Shown here piece after piece: positions 7,785 to 14,904 of a DNA stretch of 64,000 nt. The notes under the pieces were generated by a model. The model saw only the letters and a program-made list of their open reading frames with translations, was not told the DNA's origin and made no database searches. The stretch covers positions 1 to 64,000 of the forward strand of contig CAILEM010000078.1 in assembly GCA_903833215.1 (NCBI GenBank), written 5' to 3'. A program made the translations under genes and the position numbers. This DNA is from an uncultured Armatimonadota bacterium. Lineage in GTDB: Bacteria; Armatimonadota; Fimbriimonadia; Fimbriimonadales; Fimbriimonadaceae. Positions within the stretch are counted from its first letter, which is position 1. Each line of letters begins with the position of its first letter.

Positions 7785-9304
7785 TTGGCTTTCACCCCTT
7801 TGAGAGATTCCTTGACTAAGTTCTGACCAATAAAATAGGCGAGGCCGCGAACGGCACGGTCGGGGCTCTCTTCATGGCATTCTCCGCCGTATTTGCATAG
7901 TCGAAGGAGATGCAGACCGACGATAAATGCGTATGAGCGGTCGTCGTGGTCAACGTAGTGAGCCATTAATCGCAACTGTCGGCAAACGCTCCACATCCAT
8001 GAGTATTGGCAAGGCAACTCAAGAGGTGGTGGAACTATAGCGAAGCTCCTTGCTGAAATTGTAAACAAGGTTTCAACGTGTCCCTTCCACTCTATGAATT
8101 GAGATGAAGAACTGTAGTGACCATCCCCAGTCTTCCATTCGTCACTTGCTGCCTTTGCTTCTTCAGTGAACGCGACGGCGACCTCAAGACAAGCCAGGTC
8201 GGAAACTAGCGGCCCCATCGCCGTGCGATAAAAATCAATCAGTACAGCCTCGTTATGGCGTGCGAAGATGTTCTCAGCATTGAGGTCACCGTGAATTGGA
8301 CCAGCTTTGAACTTGAACTTCGCACTGTCTATGAGAACTTTGAGCCTATGGGGATTGACCGAGCGCCCATACCTTTTTGAGGACTTCCAGTGAATATCAA
8401 GGACTTCATCCGGCTTGACAATATTGTCAGAGACAACCGAGGCGTCTAGAGTCTTTCCGGTCGCGAATGCTTGTTGCCTGAAGCAAGCGAGAGCATCATC
8501 AAATAGGGAGTGGATAACTTGCCTTGCTCCAAATGGACGAACCATTTTTGCCAGAGGCAAGGCACCCTCCACGAAGTCGCCAACCAGGACACCATTTTGC
8601 GCTCCCCTAATACATCGCCTCGTTTCTACATTCGGTCGATGGCTAAAGGCAATGTACGGACCTGCGAAGCGGTTATATGCAAGTAGCTCAACATCCACCC
8701 TCTTGAGACTGTCTATCTTGGCAAAGAACGGCATCCGGTAGCTCCAGTCAACATCGGCATCCGGCTCGGGTTCCGCATGCACTAGATAGACACGGGCTCC
8801 AGACTTCCCACCGGACATCAACTTCAAGGTGATTGCCCTACAATCTGAAAAGCTTCGACGAAGCAGAATTTCGTCGCCAAAGGTTGGCAAGTCTCCCTTG
8901 ATGGAGAGGGAGAAGTTGCATGGCAATTGGGGGTCATGTCGAGACGCTTCTTCTGCTACCACGTGGTCGGCCGGCGCAATAAGGGTCTTCAAGTTGTTCC
9001 TTGGCAAGTCTCCAGCATGCGCTCGGAGCAAGTCGACTTCGGAAACGTCCCCTAGGAAGAACACTTTAATTCCATGGTCTAGAGCTCGAAGAGGGAGTTC
9101 ACGGGCAAACCCGTGTGAGATGCCCTTTCGAGTCGGGTCATATGCAATCACTAGTGCCCTTGCAACAACAAAAAGCAAATCGAGGTCCGGGTTCGATGGG
9201 ACTGAGTGACGGATATCCAGGGTCAGCCCTCGGTTGCTGTGCTCGTTGACTACAGGCTTCGAGGGCGGGTTACCAAACCAGAGGACTTTAGACCGAATCA
9301 CCAT
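7781..9304 (-). CDS. APH/TCAD9-like kinase in the ubiquitin-like operon
   Basis: 507 aa. Residues about 1-140 form an unassigned alpha/beta domain, possibly receiver-like. Next comes a kinase-like fold: a glycine-rich loop (SGGKSG, about 164-169), a lysine in FFAKID (about 196), the catalytic loop HGDLNAEN (338-345) and a metal-binding IDF (356-358). All key residues are present, so it is probably an active phosphotransferase. It resembles the ternary-complex-associated domain 9 and aminoglycoside-phosphotransferase families. The start at 9304 overlaps the JAB-E1 stop by one base, and the stop overlaps the DUF6527 gene by four. The substrate is unknown; an operon partner or the Ubl target is the simplest inference. 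Confidence 0.68.
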   Translation of the reverse strand: MVIRSKVLWFGNPPSKPVVNEHSNRGLTLDIRHSVPSNPDLDLLFVVARALVIAYDPTRKGISHGFARELPLRALDHGIKVFFLGDVSEVDLLRAHAGDLPRNNLKTLIAPADHVVAEEASRHDPQLPCNFSLSIKGDLPTFGDEILLRRSFSDCRAITLKLMSGGKSGARVYLVHAEPEPDADVDWSYRMPFFAKIDSLKRVDVELLAYNRFAGPYIAFSHRPNVETRRCIRGAQNGVLVGDFVEGALPLAKMVRPFGARQVIHSLFDDALACFRQQAFATGKTLDASVVSDNIVKPDEVLDIHWKSSKRYGRSVNPHRLKVLIDSAKFKFKAGPIHGDLNAENIFARHNEAVLIDFYRTAMGPLVSDLACLEVAVAFTEEAKAASDEWKTGDGHYSSSSQFIEWKGHVETLFTISARSFAIVPPPLELPCQYSWMWSVCRQLRLMAHYVDHDDRSYAFIVGLHLLRLCKYGGECHEESPDRAVRGLAYFIGQNLVKESLKGVKAK

Positions 9305-10638
9305 CAGCGACGGACCCTCCCGAATAGCGACCAAGTGTCACCACGCGCAAAAGCGCCACTTCGCGAGCAAACGATGCACGAGGCATCGGCTCGTAGCGTG
9401 GCGCCTCGAACTGTTCCAAGAAGGCCGTTGTAATACTGGAGTCTGGTCGGCATCGGCAATCCAGCAAAGGCTGCCATAAACATGGTCACAACCATCGAGG
9501 AAACCGTTCCGTTTAGCGAGATTACGGCCGGTTGAGGTTCGTGGTGGCCAGTAATGTAGGGGTCAGCAGCGCGATGTACCTCCGATTGAAGTTCAATCCG
9601 CACAGCGTTTGAGTTGATTACGCCGGCACAGATTAGGCACGGAAGGCCAGGTGCGGCCATTTGGATTCGACCCGCGACGTGTGTGATGACCCCCTCTTTT
9701 GCAACGATGCCCACACCAACGTCAAATAGAGGTATCAAGTATTGGTAAGCGAGCTGATTCAGTATTGCTCGGCTCGCATGAGAGTCCGTACATGAGAAAA
9801 TCGCATCACAGCCGACAAGCGACCTGGCAACGTCGATATCGGCGACGTCGCCTGCTATCACTTGGACCTTTGCCGAGGGGTTGACCTTGGAAATCATTCT
9901 CTGTGCAACGTCGACTTTTCGTTGGCCGACATTCTCTTGTGTCGCCCCGACAAGTCGATTAAGGTTTGTCTCATCTGCGACGTCATGGTCAACCAGGATG
10001 AAATCAGATACACCCAGGTGGGCGAGCTCTTGAGCCACGATGGACCCGGTTCCACCAAGTCCAACGATTGCCACCTTTGCACGCTGGATGATGGCCTGTC
10101 CTTCGGGACCGAAAACCCGAACCTGGCGGTCCCATTTACTTTGAGGGTTTGAATCGGTCCGATGAGTCCAATCTTTCACGACCGCGTTGACTTCAACCAC
10201 CGCAAGCTGTTCCGCTCCTCCGAGGACTCTGGCTGCACAACCATCAGAACCGATTACTAGAGCGGCATGCGTCTTGCCTGGGATTCGCCGCGCAAGGAAT
10301 TCAGCAAGTCTCGCCTCTCCAGCGTCGTCAACTTTAGAGAAGACCGGCGTGCCCGTGACATTGGGATGCGAGTGAGCAAAGACGACCGAAAAGCCTTCGT
10401 TCTTTGCCCGCTGCACCAGAGACACAAGCGCTTCGGGCCGAATCTCAGCTTCAATTGGACTCCTTCGAGAATAGGCATCCTCTGCAACAAGATGAATCTC
10501 TCGTACGAGTAGCCTAGTGGACGCAAGGTTGTCAGAGACCTGGGCAGCAAGAAGTAGTGCGCACGATTCGTCACCGTGCGCGTGGAAAGCGACTTTCAGG
10601 TCGGCGAATGTGTCCCCGCCGAAAATGAGGGTCTTCAC
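9304..10638 (-). CDS. JAB protease-E1 (ThiF) fusion
   Basis: 444 aa, two enzymes in one chain. Residues 1-150 are a JAB/MPN metalloprotease with E24, H89-S-H91-P and S101xxD104, the complete JAMM set. Residues about 165-444 are an E1/ThiF adenylyltransferase with GLGGTGS (193-199), the acidic strand VDHD (216-219) and NLNR (225-228). Two CxxC pairs (C334/C337 and C421/C424) look like the structural zinc site of MoeB-type E1s. It would adenylate the Ubl C-terminus, pass it to the E2, and trim or deconjugate Ubl. It overlaps the E2 gene by four bases. Confidence 0.9.
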   Translation of the reverse strand: MKTLIFGGDTFADLKVAFHAHGDESCALLLAAQVSDNLASTRLLVREIHLVAEDAYSRRSPIEAEIRPEALVSLVQRAKNEGFSVVFAHSHPNVTGTPVFSKVDDAGEARLAEFLARRIPGKTHAALVIGSDGCAARVLGGAEQLAVVEVNAVVKDWTHRTDSNPQSKWDRQVRVFGPEGQAIIQRAKVAIVGLGGTGSIVAQELAHLGVSDFILVDHDVADETNLNRLVGATQENVGQRKVDVAQRMISKVNPSAKVQVIAGDVADIDVARSLVGCDAIFSCTDSHASRAILNQLAYQYLIPLFDVGVGIVAKEGVITHVAGRIQMAAPGLPCLICAGVINSNAVRIELQSEVHRAADPYITGHHEPQPAVISLNGTVSSMVVTMFMAAFAGLPMPTRLQYYNGLLGTVRGATLRADASCIVCSRSGAFARGDTWSLFGRVRR

Positions 10639-11015
10639 CTCACTTCCCTTAACCTCTGCTCGATGATTTTCGCGTAGGTCACTAGGTTATTTTGGTTCGG
10701 ATTCCAATTCTGGACATGCCAAGAAAACCAGCGGCCAGCCTCGTTGAGCTCAGGTATAGCCTGGCCGTTGCTTGCCTGCGGCTCCCCTCCGTTTTGCAGA
10801 CGCAAGTCTGGGTCAGCCCAGAAGCAGTCTGGTGCCGCAAAGGGATAACCTACTGGCGCAACGAACCTAATGGATGTTTCCGATTTGCTCCATCCCGGAA
10901 GCAGCTTTACTTCCGGGATGGTGATGAGCTGGGCGCCGCCCGGCATTGGCCGGACGGATGCGCCGTCGCCGTAGACGCGACGCAACTCTGCTAGTTGAAC
11001 TTCAATCGGGTTCAT
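10635..11015 (-). CDS. E2-like ubiquitin-conjugating protein (prokaryotic E2 family E type)
   Basis: 126 aa. The core resembles prokaryotic E2-like proteins of multi-ubiquitin operons: FVAPVGYPFAAPDCFWADPDL (about 51-71) and RWFSWHVQNWNPNQNNLVTY (about 95-114). The only cysteine is C64, the obvious candidate for a thioester, though it lies earlier than in eukaryotic E2s. H100 and W104 may contribute to the site. It is coupled by ATGA overlaps to the Ubl gene upstream and the JAB-E1 gene downstream. Confidence 0.8.
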   Translation of the reverse strand: MNPIEVQLAELRRVYGDGASVRPMPGGAQLITIPEVKLLPGWSKSETSIRFVAPVGYPFAAPDCFWADPDLRLQNGGEPQASNGQAIPELNEAGRWFSWHVQNWNPNQNNLVTYAKIIEQRLREVR

Positions 11016-11605
11016 GAGCGTCCGAATGTGGCGGGCGGAACGGAATAGAAATGCCGTTCAGGGTGGACATTGAGGTCGACCGTTTCAGAATCCTGGATGA
11101 CTTTGTCCGGGTCAGCTTCGAGGACGAGCTGATACGACGCGTCAAAACTAGGCACAAGGGCCTTTATTTGTGCGCCGGACAAGGCTGAATGGGTCGTCTC
11201 ATAGTGCTTTCCGTCAACGAAGAAGCCGTAGTGCTTCTCGCGAGGCTGATTGCGGAAAATCCAGACTAGATGCTGGCAATGCCCGCTGGAGCGCAGGTGC
11301 GAAATGGTCTCGGCTGCAAGTGGTGCCAGGTCCTCTCCGTTGGCCTCACACTTGAAGTGGTCGTTACCTGTTTTGTCCAATCCTGTTTTTCGATAGAACT
11401 CGCGGAAGACGTGGTCTACTAAGGTTGAATCCTTGACTCGAAATGCGTGGTCGGCTTCTTCCACTTCGCTGTAGATGTGGACGACGTGAGGGTGGGTCTG
11501 ATGGTGATGCTCGCCTTCGGTTGCATCTCCGGATTCGATGATGATGACCATGATGCCAGCTTCTTTTTCCGACGCCGACATGTTTTCTGATTCGTTGTTT
11601 TCCAT
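11012..11605 (-). CDS. Multi-ubiquitin-like protein with two beta-grasp domains
   Basis: 197 aa, first gene of the operon. After an acidic, histidine-rich N-terminus come two ubiquitin-like units (about residues 40-118 and 125-195). The second matches the multiubiquitin family closely: YGFFVDGKHYET, SGAQIKAL and HFYSVPPATFG. The chain ends in TFGRS, not in a di-glycine, so a single glycine followed by two residues is exposed. The JAB domain encoded downstream could remove the last two residues. This is the modifier of the system. Confidence 0.88.
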   Translation of the reverse strand: MENNESENMSASEKEAGIMVIIIESGDATEGEHHHQTHPHVVHIYSEVEEADHAFRVKDSTLVDHVFREFYRKTGLDKTGNDHFKCEANGEDLAPLAAETISHLRSSGHCQHLVWIFRNQPREKHYGFFVDGKHYETTHSALSGAQIKALVPSFDASYQLVLEADPDKVIQDSETVDLNVHPERHFYSVPPATFGRS

Positions 11606-11731
11606 GATAATTTCTCGGTTCTGTCTTCGTCGGGAGTAAGCTCCAGAGACCCTCTACCCTGCAGGGAAAGGCTTCGTGATTCGCTCCGACATATTACCTG
11701 ACGGTTTACACGGCCTACACGTTTCATGGTT

Positions 11732-11759
11732 TTTGTAAAATGTGGAATCATTCTGTCAA
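11732..11759 (-). promoter_or_regulatory. Promoter of the ubiquitin-like operon
   Basis: A consensus -35 TTGACA (11759-11754) is followed after 16 bases by TACAAA (11737-11732), reading leftward. This leaves a leader of about 120 nt before the Ubl start at 11605. The divergent XRE-ImmA gene begins at 11791, so the two systems share a 185-bp control region. Confidence 0.6.
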
Positions 11760-11790
11760 ATGGTGCGTCTCTTGATTCAGGTGATAGTTT

Positions 11791-12969
11791 ATGGACGGTG
11801 ACAGGCTGAGGGTCCTTCGGCTCTCGCGAGACATGTCGCTCGATGATTTGGCAGACGCAGCGGGTGCGATTGTGTCTAAACAGATGTTGTCCCGCTATGA
11901 GCGCGGACTTTCAGAGCCGACGCCAAGAGTTTTGACAGCTTTGGCTGGGGCACTACAGATTCCCGTGTCCCGACTTCTTGAGGCTCCAAAGGTGATTGTC
12001 CGCCCCGTGGCCTATAGGAAACGGGCATCCCTTTCAAAAGGGGACCAGAGTCGGATTACCTCGCTTCTAGAAATCAACCTTCAGCAGCGAGTTCGGATAC
12101 AGGAAGCAAATGGGTTCAAGCCTCCTTCAATTCCGATTCTGAGTATGAAGGCTGACTCAGTCGAAGCCGCCGAAGCCGTAGCCGACCGAATCCGTAAAGA
12201 TTGGGACCTCGGCGAAGCACCGCTCATGAGCTTGGTGGACGAACTAGAAGGCAGATTGGTCCACGTTCTGGAGGTTGATGCGCCAGATACCTTCGACGGG
12301 CTGTCACTGGTCGCTTACGACGAAAAGGGGGCCCCGATTGCTGTTGCCGCTGCCATACGACGGGGTGTTCCGGGAGACCGACAACGTCTGAGCCTGGCTC
12401 ATGAACTTGGGCATATTGTTCTTGACCTAGGCAGTACAGTTGATGAGGAAAAGGCCGCATACCGATTCGCAGGAGCCTTGCTTGCTCCTGCCGTCGCCTT
12501 ACGGCGCGAAGTTGGGGAAAGGCGAAGCGCTATCGACCTGAATGAGCTGGGAATGCTCAAGCAGCGGTACAGGATGAGTCTCCAAGCGCTGGTCTATCGA
12601 CTCAAAGATATCGGCATCATAACGGAGAATCACGCGAAGGAATGGTTTATGCGGATTCGTGCCAGGGGTTGGGCCAAAGTAGAGCCATGGGAAATAGTGC
12701 ATGAGGAGACGACTTGGCTCAAGCGAAATGTTCATCGAGCGGTAGCGGAAGGTGTACTACGGCGTGACGAAGCTAAAGAAATGCTAGGAGAAGGGGCGTC
12801 ATTTTCATCCAATAACTCAAGCGAAAGACTAGACCTCATGCAAATGACGCGAGATGAAAGGCGGCGCCTTCTTGAGCAGTCTGTAGAAGAATCGTTGTCC
12901 GATTATCAATTGGACTCGGAGTGGGTCGATTCCTTCAATGAGGAGGGGTCGACAATAGATGCCGACTGA
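11791..12969 (+). CDS. XRE-ImmA/IrrE peptidase with MazE-like tail (antitoxin)
   Basis: 392 aa with three parts. Residues about 5-62 are a Cro/CI HTH (LSRDMSLDDLADAAG, MLSRYERG). Residues about 120-300 are an ImmA/IrrE zinc peptidase domain with H204-E-L-G-H208 and a following glutamate-rich helix. The last 50 residues (MTRDERRRLLEQSVEESLSD, then SEWVDSF) resemble the toxin-wrapping tail of MazE-type antitoxins. The stop overlaps the MazF start by 11 bp. I infer an antitoxin that binds DNA, neutralises MazF through its tail, and may be switched by its own peptidase domain. Confidence 0.82.
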   Translation: MDGDRLRVLRLSRDMSLDDLADAAGAIVSKQMLSRYERGLSEPTPRVLTALAGALQIPVSRLLEAPKVIVRPVAYRKRASLSKGDQSRITSLLEINLQQRVRIQEANGFKPPSIPILSMKADSVEAAEAVADRIRKDWDLGEAPLMSLVDELEGRLVHVLEVDAPDTFDGLSLVAYDEKGAPIAVAAAIRRGVPGDRQRLSLAHELGHIVLDLGSTVDEEKAAYRFAGALLAPAVALRREVGERRSAIDLNELGMLKQRYRMSLQALVYRLKDIGIITENHAKEWFMRIRARGWAKVEPWEIVHEETTWLKRNVHRAVAEGVLRRDEAKEMLGEGASFSSNNSSERLDLMQMTRDERRRLLEQSVEESLSDYQLDSEWVDSFNEEGSTIDAD

Positions 12970-13312
12970 ACCTAGGCGCGGGGAAATCTGGTTGGTTGAA
13001 CTCGACCCAACCCGAGGGTCGGAGATTAAGAAGACCAGGCCGAGCGTCGTGGTCAGCTCCGACGCCATGAATCGACTTCCAATTCGACTCATTGTTCCGA
13101 TAACTTCTTATCAGGACAAATATGCAAAGCGTATCTGGGCTGTTCCGATTGAAGCCTCTTCCGGAACCGGCCTTGAGAGAAAGTCAATCATCATGTCAGA
13201 AAAGGTTCGATGCGTTTCCATAGAACGCTTTATTCGTCTGGAGGGGGCTGTTCCGCCCTACGACATGGAAGAGCTCGACGCGGCTCTTAAGGTCGTCTTC
13301 GACCTTGGCTGA
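12959..13312 (+). CDS. mazF: MazF/PemK-type mRNA interferase toxin
   Basis: 117 aa, the normal length. Conserved motifs are RRGEIWLVELDPTRGSEIKKTRPSVVVSS at the N-terminus (shown here only as landmarks RGEIW, GSEI and RPSVVVS), then VPITS and the SEKVRCV strand. The arginine and serine of the catalytic region are present. A strong AGGAGG precedes the ATG, and the gene overlaps the antitoxin by 11 bp. It would cleave mRNA at short sequence motifs when the antitoxin is lost, which could stabilise the island or limit phage. Confidence 0.92.
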   Translation: MPTEPRRGEIWLVELDPTRGSEIKKTRPSVVVSSDAMNRLPIRLIVPITSYQDKYAKRIWAVPIEASSGTGLERKSIIMSEKVRCVSIERFIRLEGAVPPYDMEELDAALKVVFDLG

Positions 13313-13439
13313 TCGAAACTGCCTTTCAAACTCGTGGAGCTGAAAACACCACTGTACGTAATCCCCTGTGATCGTTTTTGATTGACAGTCGATTCATATA
13401 ATCATGGTTTGCAAATGAAACTGGTAGCTGGATTCCCGT

Positions 13440-13554
13440 GTTCCCCTGTTCTCTTGCAAGCAAACCTGCTGTGCTTAACCGAAGTTGGATTGCCGTGTAC
13501 TGCAGTGATTTACGAGCCGGTGCTAGTTGGCTGAGAACAGTGGGAACGGAGAAC
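13440..13554. repeat. GTTCCC-type inverted repeat array, left copy
   Basis: GTTCCCCTGTTCTC at 13440-13453 faces a triple array GAGAAC-AGT-GGGAAC-G-GAGAAC at 13533-13554. The same arrangement recurs at 27524-27646, again just downstream of a DUF927 reading frame. Spacing within the triple (3 and 1 bases) is conserved. It could be an iteron-like replication origin or a binding array. The rest of 13313-13561 holds no gene that I can see. Confidence 0.55.
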
Positions 13555-13559
13555 AAGCT

Positions 13560-14358
13560 ATCTAGAGTAATAGCTCCAAGCTAGACTCCCTCCGAATGGG
13601 CTTCCCTTTCCAACATGATCTTCGACGAGAATTGGATGCTGTTGACAGTGGGGTTTGCGATCCTAACTTTCTTCGTCTTGCGATTATTGTCGGTATCCAC
13701 CCAACCCTCCGCAACCCAATATGGCAAGACCGCATCCAAGTCATAGCTGCGACCTTAATCGCCTGTTCAGCTTGGTCGCGAAGTATTGCAACGGTTCGGA
13801 TTTCGTCGTCGCCCTCACCAGTCGAAATACATTTGCCGAAACGCCTGGAATTTGTTCCTTCTCGAATTGAACCTTCGAATTGTTGTTCGTTCGCGATGCA
13901 CCAGTCTATCAAACTGTGGATTGCCGTTCGGTAGTGTAGTGTGAGTCGTTGGCTCTCCAACATACGCCAGGCGACTTTCATTGAGCCTGGGATATCCCAG
14001 TTAAGTTGCAGGACCTCTCTTGCCCACCTGCCGACAGCGCAGAATGCTGAGAAGAACACTCAGCTTTGCGGCGTTCAAGGTCCGATGCCGAGCGCGATTT
14101 GTAGGCGGTCCTTGCGGCATTAAAATAGGTGAGGAGCTTCGTCTTAACTCCGGCTTGGTCAGCCAGGAATGCCTCGATCAGTGCGGGGCCCGCCCAACCA
14201 AAGTCTCTAACGATTTGCGATTTGAAGCGAGAGGCGAACTCGTTGTTGTCCTCACCCAGTGGCGGTTCGGAGAACAGAAATGTTCGGGCGTGGATGCCGT
14301 CCGTCGAAGCGGCGGTCACAAGGCTTCGTTCTCCTGTCGAGAAGACGGTCCGCTGAAC
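13560..14358 (-). pseudogene. Frameshifted 3' copy of the DUF927 helicase gene
   Basis: Two frames together reproduce the C-terminal third of the protein encoded at 27722-29836: FSTGERSLVTAASTDGIHAR in one frame and AWRMLESQR, SLIDWCI and ILRDQAEQ in the next. At least two frameshifts are visible (near 14050 and near 13745), and a likely third lies near 14350. The upstream two thirds are missing; homology stops about 25 bp before the last gene of the BREX-like operon. Together with the intact gene it forms a direct repeat flanking that operon. Confidence 0.88.
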
Positions 14359-14382
14359 CTCGCCGAACAAGTCGGCCAAGGA

Positions 14383-14904
14383 CTATGCTCGCAGCGAGTC
14401 TTCAATGCGCCATTTGCCACCCACGTTGGTGACCATCTCGAAGGCCGCAAGCGTTTGTAGGACATAACGAACCCTTCGAGGGACCGAGCCACGGTCGCCA
14501 TAAAGCGCCGTTACTCGCTCATAGACGTGCTTTAGTTCAAAGCATTCAACACCAGACTCCCTAATCTTCCTGAGTACTGAAACGCAATCTCTGAAAAATG
14601 GGTTTGATCGGCAAAGAATTTCAAAGCGCAACGGGTTCCTCTCGCCTGGAGTCTGGGAGGCAAGTCGCTCGTAATAACCTTCGAGCTCTTTCCGAGTCAG
14701 GGGCGACTTGTATCCGACGGCGCGTTGAAGTTGGAGGGCAGTCTTCTGTTGGGTGAAGACGCCTTCGACGTTTGCAGACATAAAACGGCGAAGTGTCACC
14801 CGGAGGTCAGCCTCGGATTCGGAAGATAGATACTGTTCCAGGGCAAAATCTATCCACTCAGGTCGAACTGTCCGGTCGAACATGATCGGGATGCGGCCGA
14901 TCAT
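14383..14904 (-). CDS. Small BREX-like operon protein, possibly BrxA-like
   Basis: 173 aa, last gene of the operon. The C-terminal half (ECFELKHVYERVTALYGDRG, then RRVRYVLQTLAAFEMVTNVG) looks like a winged-helix DNA-binding fold. Its position after pglZ and its size would suit BrxA of type 3 BREX, but sequence identity is not evident to me. The start overlaps the pglZ stop by four bases. Confidence 0.5.
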   Translation of the reverse strand: MIGRIPIMFDRTVRPEWIDFALEQYLSSESEADLRVTLRRFMSANVEGVFTQQKTALQLQRAVGYKSPLTRKELEGYYERLASQTPGERNPLRFEILCRSNPFFRDCVSVLRKIRESGVECFELKHVYERVTALYGDRGSVPRRVRYVLQTLAAFEMVTNVGGKWRIEDSLRA

